DNA of 64,000 nt from Chryseobacterium sp. Leaf180 (GTDB lineage: Bacteria; Bacteroidota; Bacteroidia; Flavobacteriales; Weeksellaceae), in contig NZ_LMPJ01000009.1 of assembly GCF_001424585.1 (NCBI RefSeq), forward strand, positions 83,443 to 147,442. Direction: 5' to 3'. A model generated the notes under the pieces. It saw nothing but the letters and a program-made list of their open reading frames with translations, was not told the origin of the DNA and ran no database searches. Position 1 is the stretch's first letter, and each line of letters starts with the position of its first letter. This document shows positions 1 through 8,498 of this stretch, piece after piece. The position numbers and the translations under genes are program-made.

Positions 1-785
1 TCCCTGTTCTGCTCGTTCGTCAAAAGATCGTTTGCCATCTGCTTTTCAAAAGCCACAACATTTTGTGCTGCAGTATCTGAATTTTTATATCCTAAAACCA
101 TAAAAAGTTTTGCCACATAACGCTGATATTCTGCCAGAGTTTTTGTGTTGGCATCATTCACTTTCTGGTAATAATCTCTTCCCAAACCCAAATCGGGGCC
201 TCCGAGATACACCGCGTTCATTTTAGAATTTTTCAAATCGGCACCCACACGCCAACCGTAAAAAGAATTATCGCCAACCGGCGTCGCATCAAGCAGATAT
301 TTCTGCAGATCTTTTGTGTTTTTGATGGCATCAATTTTAGCCAAATCAGATTTTATCGGCGCCAAGCCATCTGCATTCCGCTTCTGAACATCCATAAAAG
401 TTGCATAGAGATTCTGAATTTTCTGTCCTTCGGAACCGTCTTTATATTTTTCGGAAAGAATTTTATTTAAGATATTCAGTGACGAATCATCCACATTTTC
501 TCGAAGCGCATTAAAAGATCCCCAACTGGCCTTATCTGAAGGAATCTGTGTATCTTTCACCCAGTTTCCGTTCACATAAGTGAAAAAATCATCCTGCGGG
601 CGTACGGTTTTATCCATATACTCTAAATTGATTCCGTTTTCCGGGAAAATTTTAGTTTCTGTATTTACAGCCACTACGTTCACAGGTGGTTTTTCCTCTT
701 TTGCAGCAGTATTTTTCGCCGTTCCGCAGGAGTTCAAAAAAACGATTCCTGAAAGCGCGAGCGTAGCGATATTTATTTTTTTCAT
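1..785 (-). CDS. M13 family metallopeptidase (partial, N-terminal part)
   Basis: N-terminal part of a neprilysin/PepO-like zinc endopeptidase; the catalytic C-terminal half lies beyond the window edge. The start codon is ATG at 785-783, followed by a lipoprotein signal with lipobox LNSCG, so the product is probably a lipid-anchored periplasmic or outer-membrane peptidase. The mature part begins with the M13 N-domain hallmark VRPQDDFFTYVNGNW and continues with motifs such as QKRNADGLAPI and GRDYYQKVN, which recur almost unchanged in the complete paralog at 2334-4385. The two are clearly a duplicated pair on the same strand. The zinc site HExxH cannot be seen here. The frame is open to position 1. 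Family assignment is firm; the substrate is unknown. Confidence 0.93.
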   Translation of the reverse strand, partial: MKKINIATLALSGIVFLNSCGTAKNTAAKEEKPPVNVVAVNTETKIFPENGINLEYMDKTVRPQDDFFTYVNGNWVKDTQIPSDKASWGSFNALRENVDDSSLNILNKILSEKYKDGSEGQKIQNLYATFMDVQKRNADGLAPIKSDLAKIDAIKNTKDLQKYLLDATPVGDNSFYGWRVGADLKNSKMNAVYLGGPDLGLGRDYYQKVNDANTKTLAEYQRYVAKLFMVLGYKNSDTAAQNVVAFEKQMANDLLTNEQNR

Positions 786-950
786 AAGATTGTTGTATAA
801 GTTTATCAAAGATAAATTATTATGTACAAAAATAAAAATTGCACCTTTTTACAGATAAATGAGAATAATATTACAATTATAAAATATCAAATTAATACCT
901 CATTTATTGAAAATAAACATATATTAGCCCTATATTTTAAATATACAAAT
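786..950. promoter_or_regulatory. Divergent intergenic region with a candidate forward promoter
   Basis: AT-rich gap between the minus-strand M13 gene and the plus-strand lipoprotein cluster. A plausible Bacteroidota promoter for the plus strand is TTG at 907-909 followed 21 nt later by TATATTTT at 931-938, close to the TAnnTTTG consensus. It sits just upstream of the ATG at 951. Pattern match only. Confidence 0.35.
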
Positions 951-1196
951 ATGAAAGATTAAACAATTAATGGAATACTTGATCCATCTGTACATAGAAA
1001 TGGAGATGGTACAATTGTTCTGAATAACATTCTTGATGAAGTTGATATTTCCATCAGTTTTAACAATCTTTCGCCTATATTTGATCAGTTGACTTCATCA
1101 GTTAGCAGTGCTGCAGATTTAAAATCACCACTTATGAATACTTATCCTGCACAGTCAGCTCAGATTAATACTTTATTTCAAAATTATGGATACTAA
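951..1196 (+). pseudogene. Small ORF interrupted by an in-frame TAA at codon 4
   Basis: From ATG 951 the frame reads M-K-D-stop (TAA at 960-962) and then stays open for 77 codons to the TAA at 1194-1196. The downstream part looks like protein (for example GILDPSVHRNGDG and NILDEVDISISFNNLSPIF), and its end overlaps the next gene's ATG by 11 nt, as expected for translational coupling. I do not recognise the family. Either the gene was broken by a nonsense change near its start, or a non-ATG codon after the TAA is used, or this is the tail of a lost larger gene. It lies directly after a candidate promoter and heads a three-gene lipoprotein cluster. Confidence 0.5.
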
Positions 1197-1716
1197 ATTC
1201 TTTAGAATAGTTATTGCAGTGACAGTATTATCTGTATTACAAAGTTGCCCCGAAATAAAAGAAGAATGTAATGATACAGGCAATGTTACAAGAATTAATG
1301 ATCTTGTAAAAATAACACCACTAAAAAAAATATATACATTAGGAGATATTATAACTTATACAGCTTATCTACCAGCATTAGTTAACTTTGATGGAAACTT
1401 AGTTAATATATATAATAAAACCCTTGATAGTAATGCACGCCTTCACGCGAATCCAATTTTTTTCTTAGGTAATCAAACTACTTATATTAAAGGATCACAG
1501 GAAGATGCAAATGGCTGGACAAATGTAACCTACAATTCATCAAACCAGATGTATGAACTTGAGGTAAAAATTAAGCTAAATAAATTGGGAACTTATTCGA
1601 TTATTTCTGGTGAATATTTTGAAGTGATTGGCAAAGATATATGTAACAGATACAGAATAGATAGTAAAATTGAGGGCACTGATGCAAACGGTAAAATTGA
1701 ATTTACAGTACAATAA
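1186..1716 (+). CDS. Putative lipoprotein, cluster paralog 1
   Basis: Unrecognised 176-residue protein with an N-terminal lipoprotein signal (hydrophobic stretch then lipobox VLQSC, Cys at residue 21), so a probable membrane-anchored lipoprotein. The rest looks like an all-beta domain with conserved pieces ITPLKKIYTLGD, NVTYNSS and ELEVKIKLNKLGTYSI that recur in the next gene, making the two tandem paralogs. It overlaps the broken ORF upstream by 11 nt and the next start codon by 1 nt (TAATG), so the three form one transcription unit. Base composition is more AT-rich than the flanking M13 genes, which fits insertion of this block between the two peptidase paralogs (inference). Function unknown. 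Confidence 0.8.
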   Translation: MDTKFFRIVIAVTVLSVLQSCPEIKEECNDTGNVTRINDLVKITPLKKIYTLGDIITYTAYLPALVNFDGNLVNIYNKTLDSNARLHANPIFFLGNQTTYIKGSQEDANGWTNVTYNSSNQMYELEVKIKLNKLGTYSIISGEYFEVIGKDICNRYRIDSKIEGTDANGKIEFTVQ

Positions 1717-2254
1717 TGGGTATTAAATTTTTCAAAATAATCTTTGCATTAATCTTAACATCCATGCTACAGAGTTGCCCTAGTATAGGTGAAGAAGTCT
1801 GCGATGATGTGGCAGCTTCAGCGTATATTGACGATCTCATTACCATTACTCCATTAAAGCAAATCTATAATCAGGGAGAAGAAGCTACTTACAAGATCAC
1901 AATTCCGTCAGAGAATAATTATTTTGGCAATACTATAAACCTTTATCAAAAAACAGGAGTTATTAATGCTTGGTATGTTGAAGTTCCACTGTTATTTTTG
2001 ACGGAAATCAATTTTCTTATATAAAAGGTAGTGCCAGACAAGACGCTCCAAATTGGCATAATGTGACTTACAATTCTACTAGCAATAATTATGAGCTTGA
2101 AATAAAAGTAAAACTCAATAAAGTAGGTAACTATTCAATTTATTGTCGTGACTTTATTGATTTTTTAGGTAATCCAAAATGCAATAGAAATACTGTTACC
2201 ACGACAATTCAAGGTCAAAATTCTGATAATTTTATAATGTTTAAAGTTCAGTGA
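1716..2254 (+). pseudogene. Putative lipoprotein, cluster paralog 2, frameshifted
   Basis: Second copy of the preceding lipoprotein, with signal and lipobox MLQSC. Reading from ATG 1716 runs into a stop at 2024, but the homologous continuation (YIKGSARQDAPNWHNVTYNS to the end FKVQ) resumes in another frame and closes at 2254. The switch falls at the T5 run 1995-1999: one more T would restore a frame reading FFDGNQFSYIKG, matching FFLGNQTTYIKG in the upstream paralog. This is therefore a single-base deletion in a homopolymer: a genuine pseudogene, a phase-variable tract, or a sequencing error. The start overlaps the previous stop by 1 nt. Confidence 0.8.
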
Positions 2255-2275
2255 AATTTTATTGTAATTATTTAA

Positions 2276-2314
2276 TCAAAAAATCCGTTTCACATTTTGT
2301 GAAACGGATTTCTT
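2276..2314. terminator. Bidirectional intrinsic terminator
   Basis: 13-bp perfect stem AAATCCGTTTCAC / GTGAAACGGATTT with loop ATTTT, between the convergent lipoprotein cluster and the M13 peptidase gene. It is flanked by an A-rich stretch on one side and a T-containing stretch on the other, so it can serve both strands. Confidence 0.85.
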
Positions 2315-2333
2315 TGTATGATAAAGGTAATTT

Positions 2334-4385
2334 TTACCAGATTTTAATTCTCTCTTCCGGTTTTACGTACAGTTTGTCTCCCGGTTTCACATCGAAAGCT
2401 TTATAAAAAGAATCTACGTTAATCAGCGGACCGAAACTTCTGAAATATCCAGGAGAATGCGGATCGGTTTTCACCTGATTCGTCATGTATTTTTCGCTCG
2501 ATAAAGTTCTCCAGACCGTTGCCCAGCTCAGGAAGAATCTCTGATCCTGTGTAAAACCACTGATTTTGCCCGGATTTCCTTTGTCTTTTAAATACATCTG
2601 GAGCGCATCATAAGCGATATTTACGCCACCAAGATCGGCAATATTTTCTCCGTTGGTGAAAGTTCCGTTTACGAAAGTTCCTTTCACAGGCTCATATTTG
2701 TCGTACTGAGAAGCCAAAGCTTTAGTTGCTTTTTCGAAATTAGCTTTATCAGCAGGTGTCCACCAGTCTACAAGGTTTCCGTCGGCATCAAACTGCGCAC
2801 CCGAATCATCAAATCCATGGCTCATTTCGTGACCGATAACGGCACCAATTCCACCAAAATTCACCGCTGCATCTGCATTAGGATTAAAGAAAGGAGGCTG
2901 AAGAATGGCTGCAGGGAAAACGATTTCGTTGTTTACCGGATTATAATATGCGTTTACCGTTTGCGGTGTCATTCCCCATTCAGTCTTGTCAACCGGCTTT
3001 CCGATTTTCGCCAGATCTTTGCTGTACTGCCACTCGCTGATATTCTGAAGGTTCTGATACAGCGTTCCGCCTTTAGATTCAGGAATGATCTGCAGTTTGC
3101 TGTAATCTTTCCATTTGTCGGGATATGCAACTTTCACTGTAAATTTATTCAGCTTTTCCATCGCCTTCACTTTTGTAGTTGACGACATCCAAGCTAAATT
3201 ATTGATATGAACAGCAAAACTTTTCTTTAAATAATCGATAAGTTCCACCATTTGAGATTTTGCTGAAGAAGGAAAATATTTTTCAACATATAGTTTACCA
3301 AAAGCTTCACCCAAACTTCCGTTGATCAGCTGGAAACCTCTTTTATTCAAAGCTCGCTGTTCCTGCTGACCCTGTAAATATTTGCCGTAAAAAGCGAATC
3401 TTTTATTCCCCAGATCTTCACTTAAATAAGATGAGCTGCCGTTGATCATGTGGAATTTCAAATAATCTTTAATCACCTGAAGATTCTGCTGATTGATCAT
3501 TTGATCGAAGTTTTTATAGTAACCCAATTCACCGATGATAACTTTATCAGTATTCACACCCGCTTTTTTAAGATAGCCTGCGAGATCAACATTTTTCACC
3601 AAAGCAGAAAGTTCGGCCATCGTTTTTGGGTTGTACTGAAGCGTATTGTCTCGGCTCTGTTCGTTTGTAAGATAAGTTGAAGCGATTTTTTTCTCGAAAT
3701 CTACAATACCTTTTGCAGCAGCATCAGCATTTTTGTAGCCCAATTCCTGAAGCATGGAAGCCACATACTTTTGGTATTCTGCAAGCGATTCTGTGTTTTT
3801 CTCGTTTACCTTTTGGTAATAATCTCTGCCCATTCCCAGAGCAGCATTGCCAAGGTAAACCGCATTCATATTAGAATTTTTCAGATCGGCATCCACGCCC
3901 CATCCGTACAGTTCATTTTCACCGTCTTTGGTTACTGATAAAAGATACGTTTGAAGATCGCTCAGATTTTTTATCGCGTCAATCTTGTTGATGTTCGCCA
4001 TGATTGGCTTAATGCCGTCAGCATTACGCTTCTGCATATTCATGTATGAAGCGTACAAATCCTGAATTTTTTTTCCCTCGCTGCCATCTGCAAATTTATC
4101 TTTCAAAAGCGAGTTTAAGATCGTCATCGAATTGTTATCGGTATCTTCAGCGAGTTTATTGAAGCTACCCCAAGTTGGTTTATCAGATGGAATTTTGGCG
4201 GTTTTCATCCATGTTCCGCTTACATAATTATAAAAATCATCCTGCGGCCGCACAGAAGTATCCATTAGAGAAAGATCTAATCCCTTGTCATTGCCAGCCA
4301 TCGAGATGGTTTTATTTTGCGCCATAAGCGTATTTTGCGAACAAACACCTGCCAACAGAAACAGAGAAAGCGTAAGTTTTTTCAT
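2334..4385 (-). CDS. M13 family metallopeptidase (complete)
   Basis: Zinc endopeptidase of the neprilysin/endothelin-converting-enzyme family, 683 residues, usual length for bacterial PepO-like proteins. A signal peptide (residues 1 to about 22) ends in LMAQ, predicting export to the periplasm or cell surface. The N-domain hallmark VRPQDDFYNYVSGTW is near residue 47. The catalytic site HEMSH has zinc ligands H519 and H523 with catalytic E520; the third ligand is E580 in GENIADLGG, followed by D584. NAYYNP upstream of the zinc site is the M13 substrate-binding motif. It is a close paralog of the truncated gene at 1-785, but here the signal looks SPI-type rather than a lipobox. It probably degrades small peptides; substrate not deducible. 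Confidence 0.96.
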   Translation of the reverse strand: MKKLTLSLFLLAGVCSQNTLMAQNKTISMAGNDKGLDLSLMDTSVRPQDDFYNYVSGTWMKTAKIPSDKPTWGSFNKLAEDTDNNSMTILNSLLKDKFADGSEGKKIQDLYASYMNMQKRNADGIKPIMANINKIDAIKNLSDLQTYLLSVTKDGENELYGWGVDADLKNSNMNAVYLGNAALGMGRDYYQKVNEKNTESLAEYQKYVASMLQELGYKNADAAAKGIVDFEKKIASTYLTNEQSRDNTLQYNPKTMAELSALVKNVDLAGYLKKAGVNTDKVIIGELGYYKNFDQMINQQNLQVIKDYLKFHMINGSSSYLSEDLGNKRFAFYGKYLQGQQEQRALNKRGFQLINGSLGEAFGKLYVEKYFPSSAKSQMVELIDYLKKSFAVHINNLAWMSSTTKVKAMEKLNKFTVKVAYPDKWKDYSKLQIIPESKGGTLYQNLQNISEWQYSKDLAKIGKPVDKTEWGMTPQTVNAYYNPVNNEIVFPAAILQPPFFNPNADAAVNFGGIGAVIGHEMSHGFDDSGAQFDADGNLVDWWTPADKANFEKATKALASQYDKYEPVKGTFVNGTFTNGENIADLGGVNIAYDALQMYLKDKGNPGKISGFTQDQRFFLSWATVWRTLSSEKYMTNQVKTDPHSPGYFRSFGPLINVDSFYKAFDVKPGDKLYVKPEERIKIW

Positions 4386-4450
4386 TGTAAAAATATTTAC
4401 GCAATAAGTATCTTTTTTGTGGCAGATGTTACGTTAAAAAATATTAAAAT

Positions 4451-5704
4451 TTAAAATTGTTCAATTAATACCGTCACCAGATCCTGAATTACCTTCTGTG
4501 AAACAAAATACTGGAAATCATTCCGCTCCAGATGTGGAAGATGAAGACTGTATGTTTTTTCAAAATCTTTTACTTTTATCGTATAAAAAACGGTTCCTAC
4601 ATCATTGCCATCTTCGCCTTTTCCCGGGCCTGCGACGCCGGTCGTGGAAAGCGAAATATCGCTTCCAAACAATTCTTTACAGCCAATTGCCATTTCCGAA
4701 GCCACCTGCTCACTGACAACAGAAAACTGCTGTACAGTTTCTTCTTTTACCTTTAAAATTTTTATTTTCTGCTCCGTTTCATACGGAATTATTCCTCCCA
4801 AGAAATAGGCAGAACTTCCCGCATTCGAAACAATCATTTTCGCCAACTCACCACCAGTACAGCTTTCGGCCGTGCTTAGCGTGAGTTTTTTCTCCGTTAA
4901 AATCTCACCTAAAATCTTCTCAATTTTATCAGCATGCGTAGCAATTACATGACCATCAAGAATCGGCAGCAGATTTCGAATCGCATTTTCGAGTTCCGCA
5001 GACTGTTCATTTTCATTTTCTCCGGTCGCTGTTAATTTCAATTTCACGCGGGTTCCCACAGGAAGATAAGACAGCGAAATATTCTCAGGAAGCGCCAATT
5101 CCCAGCTTTCAATTCGGTCTGCAAGAATACTTTCCGGAATTCCCACGACCGAAACCACGCGTGAGCAGATAAAAAACAGACTGAATCGCTCCTTTAAAAA
5201 CGGTACAATCTGATTTTTAATCAAAGGTTTTACTTCGTAAGGCACGCCGGGAAGACTGAAAACAATTTTCCCGTTTTCTTCCATCATCATACACGGCGCC
5301 GTTCCGTTAAAATTTTGGAAAACCACCGATTTAGTCGGCACAAATGCCTGTTCGCGGTTTCTTTCTAAAATCGTGGTTCGCCCACGCTTTTCGAGATAAT
5401 TTTTCAGATGTTCAAAAGTCGGTTCATCGATTTCCAAAGTATCGTTAAAATATTCTGCTAGCGCTTTTTTCGTTTTGTCATCACGGGTGGGGCCAAGTCC
5501 GCCTGTTGTAATCACAATGTTTCCAAGCGAAAATGCAATTTTTAAATTTTTTTTAATGATCTCAATATCATCAGAAATCGTCAGAATCTGCACGACCTGT
5601 ATTCCAATATTTTTAAGTTCATTGGCGATGAAATTTGAGTTGGTATCAATCGTATTTCCCGAAAGAATTTCGTCACCAATCGTTACAAGCACAGCTGTTT
5701 GCAT
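4451..5704 (-). CDS. cinA: CinA family protein (NMN deamidase-related, competence/damage-inducible)
   Basis: 417-residue two-domain CinA. The N-terminal half is a molybdopterin-binding-like (COG1058) domain with IGDEILSG near residue 9 and the loop TTGGLGPTRDD near residue 65. The C-terminal half (from about residue 255) is the PncC-type amidohydrolase with TAESCTGGELA and STTGVAGPGKG. In this family the C-domain deamidates nicotinamide mononucleotide in NAD recycling and the N-domain can act as ADP-ribose pyrophosphatase (family knowledge). Length is typical and both domains look complete. The lipocalin gene upstream on the same strand is separated by its own terminator, so cinA is probably transcribed alone. 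Confidence 0.95.
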   Translation of the reverse strand: MQTAVLVTIGDEILSGNTIDTNSNFIANELKNIGIQVVQILTISDDIEIIKKNLKIAFSLGNIVITTGGLGPTRDDKTKKALAEYFNDTLEIDEPTFEHLKNYLEKRGRTTILERNREQAFVPTKSVVFQNFNGTAPCMMMEENGKIVFSLPGVPYEVKPLIKNQIVPFLKERFSLFFICSRVVSVVGIPESILADRIESWELALPENISLSYLPVGTRVKLKLTATGENENEQSAELENAIRNLLPILDGHVIATHADKIEKILGEILTEKKLTLSTAESCTGGELAKMIVSNAGSSAYFLGGIIPYETEQKIKILKVKEETVQQFSVVSEQVASEMAIGCKELFGSDISLSTTGVAGPGKGEDGNDVGTVFYTIKVKDFEKTYSLHLPHLERNDFQYFVSQKVIQDLVTVLIEQF

Positions 5705-5725
5705 AGTGTTAAATCTAATTTTTAC

Positions 5726-5758
5726 AAAGAAAAACCTCAGCGGTATTTCACTGAGATT
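5726..5758 (-). terminator. Intrinsic terminator of the lipocalin gene
   Basis: On the minus strand AATCTCAG pairs with CTGAGGTT (one G-U pair), followed by a T-rich run. It lies between the lipocalin stop and the cinA start. Confidence 0.6.
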
Positions 5759-5774
5759 TATTATTTAAATGTAT

Positions 5775-6317
5775 TTACTTATTGTGTTTTACCCAAATAA
5801 GATTTTCTGTTTTAAAGCCAAGGCTTTTGGCTTTATTCAAAAAACGCGTTTTTATCTCTTCCGGGATCTCCGTTTTTCTTGATAAAATCCACATATATTT
5901 TGTACTGTTCCCTACAACGAGCGCATTTTGGTAATCTTCATCAATGTCAATCACATTATAACCAGACCAAATCGGTTTAAAAAAGGACACTTTCAAACGG
6001 GCTTCATTTTCGCCGTTTACAAATCTCGCCTCACCAATCGATTCTTTTTGCTTTTTCTTCACATAATTGTATCCGCGGTTTCGCACGCGAATCGTTCGGT
6101 CTTCATTCCTCGAATATTCAGCCGTCGTGTTATCAAGGTTTTTTTCAAAACGGAAATCAAATCTGGCGATTTCGTACCATTTTCCTAAATATTTATCCGC
6201 TTTAAAATCCTGAACCGCCGTTGCATCTTTCGGAATTCCAACAGCGCAGGAAGACAACGCCAGAATTCCAACAATTCCCAGAGATACGGGCAATGCTGTT
6301 TTTAAGAACTTATTCAT
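5775..6317 (-). CDS. Lipocalin family lipoprotein (Blc-like)
   Basis: Bacterial lipocalin, an outer-membrane lipoprotein that binds hydrophobic ligands such as fatty acids or lysophospholipids. A hydrophobic signal ends in the lipobox LSSCA. The lipocalin signature follows at once: YLGKWYEIARFDFRFEKNL, then TAEYS, and the strand pair GYNVIDIDEDYQNALV typical of Blc, ending in LGFKTENLIWVK. About 180 residues, as in Blc. An in-frame ATG two codons upstream (6323) is possible; I prefer the start at 6317 because the signal then begins MNKFLK. Probably monocistronic. Ligand unknown. Confidence 0.9.
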   Translation of the reverse strand: MNKFLKTALPVSLGIVGILALSSCAVGIPKDATAVQDFKADKYLGKWYEIARFDFRFEKNLDNTTAEYSRNEDRTIRVRNRGYNYVKKKQKESIGEARFVNGENEARLKVSFFKPIWSGYNVIDIDEDYQNALVVGNSTKYMWILSRKTEIPEEIKTRFLNKAKSLGFKTENLIWVKHNK

Positions 6318-6459
6318 AACCAAATTTTTGAGATTACACTTTCAAAAACAGTGCCTTTCGTTTTGGCTTGATTTAGCTTAATTTATCTTCTGGAATTTTA
6401 AGATTAGTTGGTGTAATAATTGTTTGAAAGACAACATCAAAAACCATAAAAATACTGAT

Positions 6460-6843
6460 ATGATTACCATTATTGAAGATGCTCCGGAAAATGTAGCTGC
6501 GTTCAGAGCAGACGGAGAAATCACAAAAGAAGATTTTGACCAAACCGTTTTTCCGCATGTTGAAAAAAAGATAGAAACGTATAACGAACTGAATTATCTG
6601 CTTTATTTAAACACGGATCTCGACAATTTTACGGCTTCAGCCTGGTTTCAGGATGTACTTTTAGGAATTAAAAACCTCGCAAAATGGAACCGCGCAGCGA
6701 TTGTCACAGATAAAAAAGGCGTTCAGAATTTCACTGATATTTTCAGCGTACTGATGCCGGGAGAGTTTAAATCTTTTCCGAGAGAAGATCTTGCCAACGC
6801 GCTTTTCTGGTGTGAACACGGGAACGAAGTCGGCGATTCATAA
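6460..6843 (+). CDS. STAS/SEC14-like (SpoIIAA-like) protein
   Basis: Small soluble protein resembling the SpoIIAA-like (DUF3478) family: MITIIEDAPENVAAFRADG begins a beta-alpha unit, with LLYLNTD, WFQDVLLGIKNL and WNRAAIVTDKKGVQ in the places expected for the four-stranded fold. Members are cytoplasmic and of unclear function; some are proposed to bind lipids (family knowledge, weak). I start at 6460 because family members begin with MI-type residues, although an in-frame ATG exists 12 codons earlier at 6424. It is transcribed away from the lipocalin gene and ends at a strong terminator. Confidence 0.75.
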   Translation: MITIIEDAPENVAAFRADGEITKEDFDQTVFPHVEKKIETYNELNYLLYLNTDLDNFTASAWFQDVLLGIKNLAKWNRAAIVTDKKGVQNFTDIFSVLMPGEFKSFPREDLANALFWCEHGNEVGDS

Positions 6844-6873
6844 AAGATGCTCCTAAAAAGGAGCATTTTTATT
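6843..6873. terminator. Bidirectional intrinsic terminator
   Basis: 8-bp stem ATGCTCCT / AGGAGCAT with an A-rich loop followed by a T-rich run, lying between the convergent STAS-like gene and lipA. Confidence 0.85.
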
Positions 6874-7740
6874 TTAATGTATATGTTTTTCTGCGTGATA
6901 TGAACTCCTCACAAGCGGCGAGCTTTCTACATGTCTGAAACCAAGATTTCTGGCAAATGCACCAAACTCATCAAACTCTTCCGGCGTAATGAATTTTTTC
7001 ACAGGCAAATGTTTTTTGGTCGGCTGAAGATACTGTCCAAGCGTGATAATATCCACATTTGCATTTCTGATATCTTCAATCGTCTGAAAAACTTCATCTC
7101 TATTTTCACCCAAACCAAGCATCACACCGGTTTTAGTTCTTCTCTGTCCCGCCTCTTTTAAATATCGCAAAACGTCTAGACTGCGCTCATATTTTGCCTG
7201 AATACGCACTTCACGCGTTAATCTTTTTACCGTTTCCATGTTGTGAGAAATCACTTCCGGCGCGACACTCACTAATCTGTCAATATGTTTTGTCAAACCC
7301 TGAAAATCCGGAATCAAAGTTTCCATCGTCGTTCCGGGAGAAATTCTTCTTACAGCATTTACAGTTTCAGCCCACAAAATAGAACCCATATCTTTCAAAT
7401 CATCGCGGTCAACAGAAGTCAAAACAGCATGCTTGATCTTCATTAATTTGATTGATCTCGCTACTTTTTCAGGTTCGTCCCAGTTTACATCAAGCGGTTT
7501 ACCGGTTTTCACGCCGCAAAATCCACAACTTCTTGTGCAGATATTTCCCAATATCATGAAAGTAGCCGTGCCTTCGCCCCAGCATTCGCCCATATTTGGA
7601 CAACTTCCGCTCTGGCAAATGGTATTGAGTTTATATTTATCAACCAAAGATCGAAGTTCGCGGTAATTTTTCCCGGTAGGAAGTTTTACGCGAATCCATT
7701 TTGGTTTTTGTACAGTATTTTCTACGGTAAGATTGTCCAT
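6874..7740 (-). CDS. lipA: Lipoyl synthase
   Basis: Radical SAM enzyme inserting two sulfurs into octanoyl groups on lipoyl domains of pyruvate and 2-oxoglutarate dehydrogenases. 288 residues, full length. The auxiliary [4Fe-4S] cluster ligands are C42, C47 and C53 in ICQSGSCPNMGEC; the radical-SAM cluster ligands are C68, C72 and C75 in CTRSCGFC. The conserved C-terminal RSSYHAE, whose serine ligates the auxiliary cluster, is present. All key residues are intact, so the enzyme should be active. lipB is not in the window. Monocistronic in appearance. Confidence 0.98.
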   Translation of the reverse strand: MDNLTVENTVQKPKWIRVKLPTGKNYRELRSLVDKYKLNTICQSGSCPNMGECWGEGTATFMILGNICTRSCGFCGVKTGKPLDVNWDEPEKVARSIKLMKIKHAVLTSVDRDDLKDMGSILWAETVNAVRRISPGTTMETLIPDFQGLTKHIDRLVSVAPEVISHNMETVKRLTREVRIQAKYERSLDVLRYLKEAGQRRTKTGVMLGLGENRDEVFQTIEDIRNANVDIITLGQYLQPTKKHLPVKKFITPEEFDEFGAFARNLGFRHVESSPLVRSSYHAEKHIH

Positions 7741-7812
7741 TTTAAAAATTGAAAGACAAAGTTACAGAATTTTTTATCGACGGCGTCAACTGTTATTATT
7801 GATGAAATGGTA

Positions 7813-8373
7813 TCATTCAATGTCGAACTGATCGTTTTTAAGAAGTTCAGCCAAAACTTTTTTCGCTCTCATAACGCGCACTTTTGCGTTGGCAACAGAA
7901 ATATTAAGTTCTTCTGCAATTTCTTTAATGCTTTTTTCCTCAAAAAATCTCAGCTGAATAATATCCTGGTAATTGCTGTCGAGCGACTCGATCGTTTTTG
8001 TAATTTTCTTCTGTTCTTCCGCAGAAATCATCAGCTCTTCCGGCGATTTTGCGTACTGATTTTTTATTTCATCTAAATTTTCGGTAGGATCCTGAGTTTC
8101 CCGTGCTTTTTTTCGCCAGAAATCGATGATTGTATTCTGTGCAATCGTCAAAACCCAGGTTTTAAACTGAAAATGCGGATCATAAAGATCAAGCTTGTTA
8201 AGAACTTTAGAAAAAACATTTACTGTAATCTCATCAGCATCATTTTCATCCTGAACCTTTTTCAGGATAAAAGAAAAGACATCCACCCAGAAAACATTAA
8301 TGAGTTTGGTCTGCGCCTTCTGATTTTTCGCTTTTGCCTCGCGAATGAGAGTAAACAACTGCTCGTCTTTCAT
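7813..8373 (-). CDS. ECF-type RNA polymerase sigma-70 factor
   Basis: About 186-residue alternative sigma factor with the two ECF domains. Region 2 spans roughly residues 20-90 (FSFILKKVQDENDADEIT, then TWVLTIAQNTIIDFWRKK). Region 4 follows with a canonical helix-turn-helix: SIKEIAEELNISVANAKVRV. The start is placed at MKDEQLF (8373); an upstream ATG three codons earlier is unlikely. No anti-sigma gene or zinc-binding anti-sigma domain lies beside it; the neighbours are lipA and divergent tyrS. This differs from FecI/FecR or RpoE/RseA arrangements, so its signal cannot be inferred from context. Confidence 0.93.
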   Translation of the reverse strand: MKDEQLFTLIREAKAKNQKAQTKLINVFWVDVFSFILKKVQDENDADEITVNVFSKVLNKLDLYDPHFQFKTWVLTIAQNTIIDFWRKKARETQDPTENLDEIKNQYAKSPEELMISAEEQKKITKTIESLDSNYQDIIQLRFFEEKSIKEIAEELNISVANAKVRVMRAKKVLAELLKNDQFDIE

Positions 8374-8462
8374 GATACACAAATATAAAATTAATTTATC
8401 TGAATTTCTCTTATTTAAGTCTGAGCGCTGGCGGTAACGTCAAATTTTTTACAATTTAACTT

Positions 8463-8471
8463 AGTATCTTT
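8463..8471 (+). promoter_or_regulatory. Candidate -7 element of the tyrS promoter
   Basis: TATCTTTG fits the Bacteroidota TAnnTTTG box and lies about 28 nt upstream of the tyrS ATG in the divergent gap with the sigma gene. No clear TTG -33 element was found at ideal spacing. Confidence 0.4.
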
Positions 8472-8498
8472 GCAGCTAAATTTTAAGATACAGCAACC

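Noticed and set aside
580..858. Plus-strand ORF of 92 codons
   Set aside because: It lies antisense over the start of the M13 gene and has no family or start signal; a shadow frame.
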